From: Plantago ovata
Taxonomy: Eukaryota > Streptophyta > Magnoliopsida > Lamiales > Plantaginaceae
Assembly: GCA_028274465.1 (NCBI GenBank)
Contig: CM051458.1
Location: 104,114,855 to 104,178,854 of the forward strand
Direction: 5' to 3'
Length of the DNA stretch: 64,000 bases
Part shown: one piece after another, positions 1 to 11,738 of the stretch
Layout of the letters: every line of letters begins with the position of its first letter
Position numbering within the stretch: position 1 is the first letter of the stretch
Translations under genes and position numbers: made by a program
The notes under the pieces: model-generated
The model's database searches: none
Seen by the model: the letters and a program-made list of their open reading frames with translations, nothing else
Told to the model about the DNA's origin: nothing

Positions 1-262
1 TAATCCTCTTTATCGCTTTCTTAATTCGCTTTGACAGCTTAATTGCACTTGGTATAAACAAAGTCTCCGTGTAATCGATAATCCCGATTACTTTAGAGCG
101 CATCATGTCTTACTAATGATAACATGTTGATGTAAAAAAGAAATAGACGAAGAGTGAATTTTTAAACCCGTCGCATTTATCAACATGGGTATCAATGTAT
201 TATAGTGTATAGTTCTAGTGTAGTTAAAGAAGTGTACTTTTAGGAAAAAAAATATCATGATC

Positions 263-313
263 ACCATATACTAGTATTTTTTTTTTTTTTTGAGACAACC
301 ATATACTAGTATT
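263..313 (-). mobile_element. Tail-only retroposon scar with perfect 16-bp target duplication
   Basis: The 16-mer ACCATATACTAGTATT occurs perfectly at 263-278 and 298-313. Between the copies lies only a 19-base insert (279-297): a run of T followed by GAGACA. On the minus strand this reads TGTCTC followed by poly-A. A long perfect direct repeat around a poly-A tail is the footprint of target-primed reverse transcription, so this is read as an extremely 5'-truncated LINE or SINE insertion. The alternative is replication slippage, which would not readily explain non-repeat bases at the tip of the tail. Confidence 0.6.
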
Positions 314-600
314 AGCATTAAGTGTTTTATAATGAAGTTTTTTTCTATAGACCTATTAACAGGGGAGAATAATTCTCATCTTAATATTTTTGCATAGTGT
401 AGAATGACACCTATTTTAAATTGGAGGAAGTACTTGGCTTTAGTAACTTTTATAGCGGGCAACTCACTCATATTTTGAAATTTCATAGGGGCAAATTGCA
501 ATCTTTCAGACCTTAGCATGTAGTTTGCATAAACGTGTAAAATTTAGGGGATAAATTGCAACCTTACAAGTGTTTATAGGGCATTTAGCACAAACTATTA

Positions 601-639
601 AACTTGAAGACTTTTTTTTTGAGATAAAACTTCAAGACT
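601..639 (-). mobile_element. Second tail-only retroposon scar
   Basis: AACTTGAAGACT (601-612) and AACTTCAAGACT (628-639) differ at one base and flank a 15-base insert made of eight T and GAGATAA. The minus-strand reading is TTATCTC plus poly-A, close to the TGTCTC tip of the scar at 279-297, which suggests the same source family. Confidence is lower because the duplication has one mismatch and the tail is short. Confidence 0.45.
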
Positions 640-1225
640 CAAAATGCTATTTTATCTAATTAACATGGTAAAACATTACTAAGTAGTACATACAGTATGT
701 AATACACCACATTAAAGTACCAGGAATTGAAATAGTATAAGGTAGAATAGAAAAAAAATCATCAATAGTAAAAGACTAATCAATGAAGAAACAAATGTAT
801 GGAAGGAACCAAACGATACTTTTACACCAAGAATTAAAAAATATCTTGATCCTAAGTCAAACCCAATTAATCTTTATGGAGTATCTTACAAAGATCTATT
901 ACTACTTGTTTTCCGCCAATCTTGACTTATTTACATACGAACAAATGAAATAATGTTTGTATTGACTCTTCAAGAAGAAAGATCAATTTTATTTAGTTTT
1001 TTTTTTTCTTTTCAGAAACTAGAGTGTTTCAATGGTTATTAAAGTCGTTTTACAATTGTCAAATGTGTGAAACTTATTGAAAAAACATGAGAAAAAGAAG
1101 AAGAGAAAAGAATGCGACTTTGGTTGATATTGTAGTACTTCTTGGTAAATGATTGGGCAATTTCAAGAAGAGGTCCTCTCATTCTTTTTCGTTCACTTCA
1201 ATCATAAAACAATAATTATGCCTTC

Positions 1226-1397
1226 TTTGATTCATACGAAGAAATATGAACCGAATTGATCTTAAGTTTGAGCTGGATTTATTTGTAATATAAAAAAAAA
1301 TTAAATCTTTATTTGATTCATACGAAGAAATATGAATCGAACTGATCTTAAATTTGAAATTGGATTTATTTATAATGTAAAAAAGAAATTAGTCTTC
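1226..1397. repeat. Tandem duplication, period 86 bp
   Basis: Two adjacent copies begin with TTTGATTCATACGAAG at 1226 and 1312 and stay alignable for about 86 bases each, ending in an A-rich tract. They differ by scattered substitutions. No coding content. Confidence 0.75.
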
Positions 1398-2598
1398 AGA
1401 TTCAACTTAACAAATACATTTTTTTTAGTTTAGATAAGGTCGGTTAAATTCAAATTTGTATAATTGAAATTTATATATCTATAAATTCAGTATACTTCAA
1501 ATCAGTTTAGATATTTCCAATTCATTTAAACATGATTTAAGCAAACTAAACCGTATTGAACTGATCTAATCTAAATTAAAAATATATCATTTCAACGATC
1601 AATTACCTTACACATAAATCAAAATAGCACCATAAGAAATGAAAATCAAATGTCATAGTATTAGATAAATTTCTCTTCTAGTCTAGTTATAAAGTTTTTT
1701 ACTTGTCTAATAATTGTAATGGTGGTCAAACAACATTGAAATAAATTGATGTACAGAATTAGAGATGAGGATTTAATGCCAATAATAATTGTACTACTAG
1801 CTACCATTCACTTTTATCATATCCCTTGTTCCACTGAATCTGATTGAAGTAAATGATATGACATGACTAATTTTTACCCATAGGCCATAACACATAAAGG
1901 GCATTTAGCATCATAATTGGTCTTCAATTGCTCACATCCCTAAATTGTTAGTGACTATACCTAACAGTAGATAAACCCTTGAAGTGCTATTTTGTTATGC
2001 ATAGGCTGATATTCCTCAAAGATTAGTAGCATGATAGTTTAGAAAGAATGAATAAAGTGGGGGAAAAATATGAACAAGGAATATAATATATAATGAAGTA
2101 AAAGACATACATAGTTGTTAAAGTTGTTAATGTTTCACATGCACGCGGTATAAGTTTTGGTTTACTTCCATAAAACACGTGGTATAAACTATAAACGATA
2201 ATGAAATCTGAATATGAATAAATTGTGCCGCGAATTGGTTATGTTTTGAAATTATTTACCGTAATAGAATATGAATGAAGATATTGACACCGTATATATT
2301 CGATGCCAAGTATGTAAATGCATCAAGAATATATGTATCATATGTTTTATCGATTATCATCTCACTGTTTTCAAGTTCAGTGGTCGTAAAACGTTGTACT
2401 ATGTAAATGTTTAGTTACACATTTAGCTCAAAATGCAATATTCTAGCAAATTTTTATGCTGATGGAGTTCGTTTGATTGTTTTCACTAGTATAGATATTT
2501 TATTTACGTTTTCGCTAATAATAATTCATAGAGTATTTTTCCGTAAGACATTTTGATAAGAATGTAACGTGTGAGATTCCCCTTTGTCATATTTTTTG

Positions 2599-2718
2599 AT
2601 TTACGACATATATTTTTTTTTTTTGAATCGGCTAAATGGTGATTCGAACCCCGACCTATTGGTTGGAGTTGAAGCAACTTACCAATTGAGATATGTTTCG
2701 TTGTCATTTACGACATAT
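2599..2718 (-). mobile_element. tRNA-derived SINE with 13-bp target-site duplication
   Basis: On the minus strand (2705 to 2612) the sequence has an A-box-like block, TATCTCAATTGGTAAG, then a B-box-containing block, GGTCGGGGTTCGAATCACC, then a short body and a poly-A tail. Both boxes match the internal RNA polymerase III promoter of tRNA genes and tRNA-derived SINEs. The element is bracketed by a perfect 13-bp direct repeat, ATTTACGACATAT, at 2599-2611 and 2706-2718. The body is only about 94 bp, short for a plant SINE. It is not a functional tRNA gene: there is no acceptor-stem pairing and a poly-A tail is present. Confidence 0.85.
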
Positions 2719-3622
2719 CTTACACGGGTTCGAAATTTGGAATGAAAACGTACTCTATGACTAACACCACTAGAACTTCGAATCGGGTGCTCAACAACGC
2801 TTTAGCCCGGCACCAAACTTTTCCTGCGAAGGAATAGAAATAGATTATAGCCTGATAAAGGGGCACAGGTATGATAACATGAGCGTCAAGTTGGGGACAC
2901 ATTTCCAAAATTGCAGCATCAAAGGACAAAGTAGAAAAAGCTCAAAACAAAGTCCAAAAAGTTATGTTCCCACTAGAATACCCAAATTGCCCCCACTGCT
3001 GCTAATCATAATAATTTCCCGCCAAAAGAAGTAGTACGATCGTACAGAAAAGCGGGAGTAATAAGAAAAAAAAGAACCGGGCCGGAGTCACTTTCACAGT
3101 AGAAACAATTGATTCGGTTAGGCCCACATCTCTCCGGTTAAAAGGTTTTTAAAGTATTCATCATCCATCTGTACTCCATTACCCCCACTCTCCGGTCCCC
3201 CACCCCCAACCCCACTGTTTCAAATTCTTGTCCACCCTTCATTTAAAACCATTCCCAAATGCCAACCCTCCATGGTAATTTTCACATCATTTCACACATG
3301 GTTAAATACTCGTATCATTGGTAACTCGTATCTGATACTCTTTGGGAGTGTGATGAACATTCAAATTCGCTTAATAAACTGCACTACGAAATATACTTAA
3401 AATTGAATTTTCTTTTTAAAAAAAAAAAAAGAGAATTGTCAAAGTCTTTACCTATTTGAGTATGTGATATGTTTTGGTGATATGGATATAAGACTTCTGC
3501 TCAAAGATCTCGAATTGAAAAACAAAATCTAGTTTCTTTTTTCCCTAACACAAACTTATACTTATAAAACAACAAACGGAGATTACATCATCACTAGTAC
3601 AATATATCGTATGAGAATTTGA

Positions 3623-3828
3623 CACTGTCTTCGTTTTCCACAAGCGACACCAGTCAATTGGAACACCTAGAGACATTGTCTTATCGTTTTCCACAAGCGA
3701 TGCAAATCAATTGGAACACCTAGATTCTTTAGTAAACTGAACGACATACTGTACGAGGATACGACATTCTTATCGTTTTCCAAAAAGACACTAATTAATT
3801 GGAACACCTGAATTTTTTAGTAAACTAC
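3623..3828. repeat. Three imperfect tandem repeats
   Basis: The block TCGTTTTCCACAAGCGA, followed shortly by TCAATTGGAACACCTAGA, appears twice, and a third more diverged copy (TCGTTTTCCAAAAAGACA, then TTAATTGGAACACCTGAA) follows near 3770. The second and third copies are both followed by a TTTAGTAAACT block. It is non-coding, about 0.6-0.8 kb upstream of the EXORDIUM-like gene. Confidence 0.65.
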
Positions 3829-4100
3829 TCTGACATTACAATTAATTCGTTAAATACATAATGTGGCGCGTAAACAATCCGAATCATCTAACTACCTCAT
3901 GATCATATAAACTTAGTAGCAGTTGCAAAACATTGTCATGATCAAACTTGAAGATTTTAAGTTATGATATATTACAAATTCAATATGACTCGCAGTCATC
4001 TTCCCGTAAATAATAATCCTCATTACCAAAACATGTCGGAGATAGTCTAAACCAATTCGAACAAAATTATATAGAATAGATGACTACAGTTCACCAACTC

Positions 4101-4145
4101 ATTATAATCACAAGTTTTTTTTTTTTAAAGGATTATAATTACAAG
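4101..4145 (-). mobile_element. Third tail-only retroposon scar
   Basis: ATTATAATCACAAG (4101-4114) and ATTATAATTACAAG (4132-4145) differ at one base and flank a 17-base insert of twelve T plus AAAGG. The structure is the same as the scars at 279-297 and 613-627, and all have the poly-T on the plus strand. Confidence 0.45.
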
Positions 4146-4318
4146 TAAAAACGACGATGTGTTACCGTTCCGATTTAAGTTTAAGACAATGCCAAAATGG
4201 GAGTAATTGTTTTTTTTTTTTAAAAAAAAGAAGTTATATTTTAGTAGTAATAATCAGAACCCCACCCTTATATTCCAAAATTCCAAGTCTCCTCCAGCTT
4301 GAAATTCATGTCTCCCTG

Positions 4319-4326
4319 TATTTAAA
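4319..4326 (+). promoter_or_regulatory. Probable TATA box of the EXORDIUM-like gene
   Basis: TATTTAAA lies 51 bp before the ATG at 4377, a spacing that would give a short leader. A CT-rich tract with repeated ACTC units follows, typical of a plant core promoter and leader. Confidence 0.5.
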
Positions 4327-4376
4327 CACCCAACTCACTCACTCCCTAACTCCACTCCACTCTCACTAAAACCCCA

Positions 4377-5399
4377 ATGGCGACCGCACCACCACCCCTC
4401 CTCACGGCGGCGACTCTCCTCCTCCTCCTCTTCACAACCCCAGCAGCCTCATACCGCCCCTGGCCCAAGCCCAAGCCCAACAACAACTCCCCAAACTCCA
4501 TCTACACCGGGTCCAAAAAATACGAAGGCTCCTCCGACTTCGTCCACTTAAAATACCACTCCGGCCCACTCCTCACTTCCAACATAACAATCCACCCAAT
4601 CTGGTACGGCACTTGGCAAACGTCGCAAAAGAAAATAATCCGCGAATTCATCTCCTCCATCTCCGCCCCCCAATCGCCGCCACCTTCCCTCTCCGCCTGG
4701 TGGAAAACCGTCAATCTCTACACAGACAAATCCGGCGCCAACGTCTCCCGCTCCGTCACCCTCGGAATGGAAAAATCCGACCGGTTCTACTCTCACGGCA
4801 AATCCCTAACTCGCCTCACCGTTCCGTCAATCATCCACTCCGCCGTCTCCGCCAGGACTCGACCTCTCCCAATCAACTCCAAATCGGCAGTCTACCTCGT
4901 CCTCACCGCCGACGACGTCTACGTCGACGATTTCTGCATCAATGTCTGCGGATTTCACCATTTCACCACCGCCGCCGCCAATTCCCCTTCCCTTCCGTAC
5001 GCCTGGATCGGAAATTCCGGCAAATTGTGCCCCTCCGTGTGCGCGTATCCGTTTTCCGTACCGGTAGGGTTTCCTCAGCAGGCGGTGAAGTCGCCGAACG
5101 GCGACGTCGGAGTGGACGGGATGATCAGCGTGATTGCGCATGAGCTGGCGGAGATTGCGACGGATCCGTTCAGCACCGGGTGGTACGCCGGAGACAATGC
5201 GGATTTTCCGGTTGAGATTGGGGATTTGTGCGAGGGTATTTATGGAACGGGTGGAGGCGGGTCGTATACGGGTCAGATGTTGAACGACGGAGATGGAGCC
5301 ACGTATAATGTGAATGGGATCCGGAGGAGGTTTTTGGTCCAGTGGGTTTGGAACCGGGTCGTGAATTACTGTGCTGGGCCGAATGCACTTGATCAGTAG
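4377..5399 (+). CDS. EXORDIUM-like / phosphate-induced protein 1 (PHI-1) family protein
   Basis: The gene is intronless and encodes 340 residues. Residues 1-25 form a signal peptide with a Leu run ending in Ala-Ala-Ser, so the product is expected in the apoplast or cell wall. The rest matches the EXORDIUM/PHI-1 family: a conserved NITIHPIWYGTW block near residue 70, a Cys-rich centre (CINVCGFHHF, CPSVCAYPF), the HELAEIATDP block near residue 258, and a Cys-containing C-terminus. HELAE resembles the start of a zinc-protease HExxH motif but lacks the second His, and no enzymatic activity is established for the family. Family members act in brassinosteroid-linked growth and carbon-starvation responses. 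The length is usual for the EXL subgroup. The coding sequence is much more GC-rich than its surroundings. Its start is the first ATG of the open frame and is directly followed by the signal peptide. Confidence 0.95.
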   Translation: MATAPPPLLTAATLLLLLFTTPAASYRPWPKPKPNNNSPNSIYTGSKKYEGSSDFVHLKYHSGPLLTSNITIHPIWYGTWQTSQKKIIREFISSISAPQSPPPSLSAWWKTVNLYTDKSGANVSRSVTLGMEKSDRFYSHGKSLTRLTVPSIIHSAVSARTRPLPINSKSAVYLVLTADDVYVDDFCINVCGFHHFTTAAANSPSLPYAWIGNSGKLCPSVCAYPFSVPVGFPQQAVKSPNGDVGVDGMISVIAHELAEIATDPFSTGWYAGDNADFPVEIGDLCEGIYGTGGGGSYTGQMLNDGDGATYNVNGIRRRFLVQWVWNRVVNYCAGPNALDQ

Positions 5400-7211
5400 C
5401 GGGTCGGGTCAGGTGTATATTGTTGCTGTTCTTGTGTTGGATTTTTGGATGGTTGGTCATGATGTATAATTAATTTGTTTAGCCGGATTAGTGTATGGGT
5501 TTTGAAGTGGTTAAGTAATTTTAATCAAGTGGTTTGGTTTGGGTTATTTTAAATTAAAGGACATTGATATGTGTATAAATAAGTTGGTTTGTCCTCAGAA
5601 TATTTTGGTTAAAAGATGTGCATGGATCATAAAGTAGATGGAATGAAGGTGTGAAAGGGTGGAAAAATCCAACTCACTCATATCAATCAATTAGGATAGT
5701 TACAGTCGATGATTCCATGGAATACCGCTAATGATGGTTGGGGGAGTGGAGACTTAAATCCAACTTGCCCGTTAAGATTTCAACTCGACTCATTCGGGAA
5801 GTGGAGACTTGATCGAACTTATTCCTTAAGATTTCAACTCGAATCGCTTGGTCAGGTGCTTAAGTTGAATTTGAGTCTAAGAGCTTGTTTAACTAACACG
5901 CTAAAACTATGTTAATACTTCGTTTAACTAACAAACCGAGCTCGAAGTCTGATTTTTAGATTTCTTTTTCAAACAGACGAGCCTAAATTTAACTGTTGCA
6001 TTCAACCTCGAATTATGTAACAACTCGTTTAGCATCGGTGATTCTAGCGTTTATTCACCCGTGTTTGTTTGGTGCCATTAAATCAGTAAATTTTCACTAG
6101 GAAGGTGAATACTGCCAATGTCAATAAGTTTGACTTGTAAACTTATTATTAACTTCAATATACCACCACCACAACTAGATTTTGGGTAGATTGTCACAAA
6201 GAGTGGTGAATTATTACAAACATACGTCACTCTTTTGTCTACACTGAATGGCTGCCGCTCAGAGATGCGATACGATAGGTGTGTTGTAACTTGTAAGAAC
6301 CAACTGAACTAAATACGCCCTTTTAAAAAAAATTAAAATAACAGGTGCTTACACAGGTCTCAACCAAGTACCAACATTCAACAACAGATATCCTAATTGC
6401 AATGGTCGATGCCCAGTAATGCCCACTTATAGGGACGGAAAGAAATTGATTGAAAATGCATGTACAAGTTTCAAACTTCCTCGGGCAAGATGTAAAGGTA
6501 ACCCCCACTTCAACCACTCTTTTAACGCTTTTGTCATCTTATCATTCACTGTTCATTGATGAAAACAGGGGCATGCAATTATTTTTTGTACCAGAATAGA
6601 TTTAAGGAACAGAACATGTAATTTGATGATGACAAGTGACAAACCGTGTCACACATAAATTTTAAACAGCTCCAGACAGATGGAAAATGAAATATCAATG
6701 CATTCATGCACATCAAGATAAATGCCTTGTACTCTAAATGCTCTTCCAAAGTAGATAGATATGGATAAAAATAAATAAAAAATCACTGTAGTAAACAATT
6801 TATTTCACCCAACATTTCGGTGTAGCATTGTAGAATAAACTTCATTAACTCTCAAGAACTGACCAATTTTACTCTTGTACGTTTCGATTTTTGACAAACT
6901 TTAACTCATGCAGTTAACGCCTTAATGAGAACTGTGGTTAAACCATCATAAATTCTAATGAAACAACTCAGGAAATGGAAGAACTACTCAAGAAGTTAAC
7001 CCAGCAGTAGTATTCATTTAATCGCAAATCAAATGATACCATACCAACATTCACATCTCATCCATAGTCTAAAAAATGGCAAAACTCAAACCAGCAAAAA
7101 GTAAATACTAAACATAGCTATGAATCATGAGTTCATTGAGTTGATATTTTGAAACATCAGTGCCAAGCTCCTAGTGGGTTGACGACATATATAGCCAAAA
7201 CAAGGAGTAGC
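5400..7211. other. Intergenic region between the EXORDIUM-like gene and RPS20
   Basis: No credible coding frame is visible. It holds a short tandem duplication (5742-5850). The segment below 7212 includes the presumed 3' UTR of RPS20, which is transcribed leftward. Confidence 0.5.
5742..5850. repeat. Short tandem duplication, about 57 bp
   Basis: Two adjacent units each begin with AGTGGAGACTT and share TTAAGATTTCAACTCGA, with a few substitutions. It lies in the 3' flank of the EXORDIUM-like gene and has no coding role. Confidence 0.6.
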
Positions 7212-8975
<1,764 letters not shown>

Positions 8976-9180
8976 TTTTATCTCTACCTACTCTGAACGA
9001 AAAGCAAACAAGTTTTTTGTATTACGAAGAAATGCTTTTAATGGAGAAGCGAATCATTAGCAGCTGCTGCAAATATAGAGAAATCGACTTACCGGAGACT
9101 TTGAGGAAATGGGGCGACCGTGACGGAGAGATGTTATGCTTCAGAGAGAGATTGGAGCTGCTTCACTGAGTTTGCCCGTC

Positions 9181-9254
9181 ATTATATACTAGGGTTTTCT
9201 TTAGATAGCAAATTTCAGCTCAGCCCAGTCCACTTTTTGCATTGCCTTGGGCCT
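9181..9254 (-). promoter_or_regulatory. RPS20 promoter: TATA, telo box and site II element
   Basis: On the minus strand there is a site II element AGGCCCA (9254-9248), a telo box AAACCCTA (9197-9190), and TATATAAT just after it (about 9189-9182). This pairing is characteristic of plant ribosomal-protein promoters, where TCP factors bind site II and telo-box factors act together with them. The arrangement fits transcription toward the RPS20 ATG at 8975. Confidence 0.75.
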
Positions 9255-10440
9255 GCTTGACCCCAATTTGATTTTCAAGTACAATGGGCCTGGTTTATAC
9301 ATTTGGGTCGGATCTTAACTGCACTATATGTGTCAAACCCGGCAACGATCAAGATACGGACTTTTTAAGAGCTGTAAACGACCCAAGTCGAGCTTTCACA
9401 TAGCTTGGTTTGTTAAAAAATTTTGTCATGGGCTCGAACTCGACCGAGTTTCATCGCTAGAACTCGATTTCGAGCTTGATATATAATTTTTTTCGGACCA
9501 AATTCGAATTTAGCTCGGCTCATTAGCTTTAAAAAATAAAAATATAGATATATATGTGATCAGTGAACTGTTATAGATATTCGAACTCAACTCGATAAAC
9601 ATATCGAACTATTATAGATACTCGAATTCGAGTTTGAACTCGATTATTTGAGTTGAGCTTTTTTCGAATCAAACTCGAGCTGCTCAATAAAAGTTCGACT
9701 CGTATACAAGCTTAACTACAACACCTTCAAATATAGAATATGAGTCCTATGTGTGGATCCCACTAGTTGAGGACAAGAATTCAAATACTCCTCTTTTATA
9801 GAGTATGTTTTAATACTCCCTATGTATCAATAGAAATTTCATATGGTTGGCATTCCAAATTTTGGATAATAAAGTACTCTTAAATCACTAATACTGTAAT
9901 ACCACTTTATTATATATTTTCTCCATTAAGTGTAATGTGGTCATGATAATAGAATGCTACAAGCTAGATTTAGCAAAATGCCAATATGATACTAGCTAGC
10001 TACTCCTAGCTAGTGTTATATGCTGAGATTAAGTTGGTCCATGGCCCAAATAAGCCCATGAAGTAAGAGGAGAAAATCTGTTAAGATCCCACATAACTGG
10101 AAAGAAAAGAAAATCAGAGGTATACAAGAGAGACTATCAAGGATGCATGTCACGACCTTACTTGAACAGGATCTGTTCTAAAGGATCGTACCTCTGCATC
10201 CTAGATTTCTAAGGAGACGGAAAACTAATCCTGGTGGATGAAATTTGGCTACTCGATCAGAGTGTCATCTAAGTTCTTTCATTAGTACACATTAATGCAG
10301 ATCACATTGTTCCAAAAGTGTCCTTCAAAATCCGACAGAATCATATATTAAGAAGAAACAAACTCACAAACTCTGGTAAATAATAAAGTTCCAAAAGTGA
10401 ACCTCAAAATAGATTCTTAGTCTATATATATATATATATA
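9255..10440. other. Intergenic, with AT-rich and CTCGA-rich degenerate sequence
   Basis: Between 9360 and 9710 the sequence repeats variants of CGAACTCGA and CTCGAGTT in both orientations, a low-order degenerate repeat of unknown origin. Near 9800-9960 a TACTCCCT block resembles one end of a Stowaway MITE, but no matching second end was found. A copy of the unclassified repeat occupies 10020-10275. No gene is seen. Confidence 0.5.
10020..10275 (-). repeat. Unclassified dispersed repeat, module B copy
   Basis: The segment with AAGATCCCACATAACTGGAA, ACTTGAACAGGATCTGTTCT and TTTCTAAGGAGACGGAAAACTAA aligns in the same orientation to 38250-38470, and inverted to 15240-15420. It is non-coding. It is one of at least five copies of this module in the window. 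Confidence 0.75.
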
Positions 10441-11319
10441 CAGGTGCGAATCGCCTACCCCATTCTTTCTAAATCTCCATCTCAATATTTTCTTTTGATC
10501 TTTGCGGCAAAACAAAATCTCAATATTTTCTTTTGATCTTTGCGGCAAAACAAAATACTCAGGCCAATTCCGATCTTTTTTGCGGCAAACATTTACTCTA
10601 TCAGTTTCATAATGATCTATACCAGTTTATTATTAATACAATTTTCTTGTAAATTTTGATTGTATTATTAATACACTTTTGCTGGTTAATAAAAATAAAA
10701 AATATTACATACTCCATGGTATAGTACTCTCTTTTGTCATAGTTATGATATAATCTGTATATTTTATTGCCAAAGTATAACTTTTCATGTGATTATGTTT
10801 GAGTAGATATTAGTATAACTGCTTCATAGTTATAGTACTTTTAAGTTAATTGGATAGGTAATTAAAGAGAGTTTTCGCATGTCCCTGGTTTGGACATTCA
10901 GCATAGCTATCCAGGTAGGTGATTTTGTAACTCAGGTCTGCATGCATAGTGATGAGTTTTGAGCTGATCGTCTTCTGAGAATTTCTGTTATACAAATCAA
11001 AATGATAAGTGTTCTTCAAATTTTTATTTACTGCAAAACTCAAAAGTAATATTAAGATTCTACATTTAGTAAATATTGAGATCTTATTTTTAGTAAATGC
11101 ATAAAAGATTGAGATTTAGAAAGAGAATTTCAACAAAATCCGGTCAATTTAATTTAATATATGATCATGGTTAGTTTAAGTCTTGAATTAGTTAAGTTAA
11201 TGATACCACGGTCCGGGTTTACTGTACCAAAAATATATACTGTGGGGTAATGATACCAAGTGGACCAATAAAAAAAAAGTGGGGTAAATTATGGGGTATA
11301 TTGTGGGGTAGATGATCCG

Positions 11320-11324
<5 letters not shown>
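10441..11324. mobile_element. TIR element inserted in a (TA)n tract
   Basis: The left end (10441) reads CAGGTGCGAATCGCCTACCCC. The right end, read inward from 11324, is CGGTGCGGATCATCTACCCC. These are good terminal inverted repeats, and both ends abut TA microsatellites: a short one at 10424-10440 and (AT)38 at 11325-11400. The 884-bp interior has no transposase frame, so it is non-autonomous. The superfamily is uncertain; some Mutator-like and other plant TIR elements insert preferentially into TA repeats. A perfect 38-bp tandem duplication lies inside the left end (10481-10556). Confidence 0.65.
10481..10556. repeat. Perfect 38-bp tandem duplication
   Basis: The 38-base unit beginning CTCAATATTTTC and ending CAAAACAAAAT occurs at 10481-10518 and again, identically, at 10519-10556. 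Identity indicates a recent event inside the TIR element. Confidence 0.9.

Positions 11325-11400
<76 letters not shown>
11325..11400. repeat. (AT)38 microsatellite
   Basis: An uninterrupted run of 38 AT dinucleotides directly abuts the right end of the TIR element at 10441-11324. It is likely the expanded remnant of the TA-rich insertion target. The apparent Tyr-Ile open frame through it is an artefact. Confidence 0.95.
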
Positions 11401-11406
<6 letters not shown>

Positions 11407-11738
11407 CTATGCATCCGAACATAGTGTTATCACGTCTTGCATAGCTAATACATAATAACTAATGTTACATCTGAGAAATTTCCTCACCATATATATGGAG
11501 GTCACTAATTAATGAAAAGCTGAGAAATGGAAACATTGCTGGATTAAAAGAAAACTGCTGGATTCAATTTCATCACCACATTGTTGGATCAACCAGAAAA
11601 GTAGAAGAATTATTATGACACAGGGGAATCATAATATAACAGGAAGTTAATAATACTATAAAATTTCTGTGGAAATAGAAAAAAAAACATACTCGTCTGC
11701 CTATATACCATATGAAGCCTCATCCGTGAAAGGTGATA
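11401..11738 (-). repeat. Duplicated 3' flank of F-box pseudogene 1
   Basis: This sequence aligns with 18780-19037, the flank of F-box pseudogene 2: GTTATCACGTCTTG, CATAGCTA, GGAGGTCACTAATTAATGAA and ACCAGAAAAGTAGAAGAATT occur in the same order. Shorter inverted matches lie at 34566-34730, 36110-36320 and 37150-37265. It is probably the ancestral 3' UTR and downstream region of the F-box gene. Confidence 0.7.

Larger units (their letters stand above)
1..2598. other. AT-rich intergenic DNA, no gene seen
   Basis: No open frame here has coding character. The stretch holds two small poly-T insertion scars (near 279 and 613) and one tandem duplication (1226-1397), listed separately. The rest is AT-rich sequence with short homopolymer runs. 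A sequence near 480-600 has two short blocks resembling the AAATTGCAA ends of some plant TIR elements, but I could not pair termini or find a target duplication. Confidence 0.6.
2719..4318. other. Intergenic region upstream of the EXORDIUM-like gene
   Basis: No coding potential is seen. It contains an imperfect tandem repeat (3623-3828), one poly-T scar (4101-4145) and pyrimidine-rich tracts near 3180-3240. This is the presumed promoter-distal region of the gene starting at 4377. Confidence 0.5.

Noticed and set aside
2612-2705. tRNA gene
   Set aside because: The A and B boxes are tRNA-like, but there is no acceptor stem pairing, a poly-A tail follows and target duplications flank it, so it is called a SINE.
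4502-5460. Several overlapping open frames on both strands across the EXORDIUM-like gene (including 4613-5143 plus and 4827-5141 minus)
   Set aside because: They are by-products of the high GC content of the real gene. Their composition is Arg/Pro- or Gly/Asp-biased and none resembles a family, whereas the 340-residue frame is a clear family match.
11219-11422. Open frame with a long Tyr-Ile repeat on the minus strand
   Set aside because: It is translation of the (AT)38 microsatellite, not a protein.
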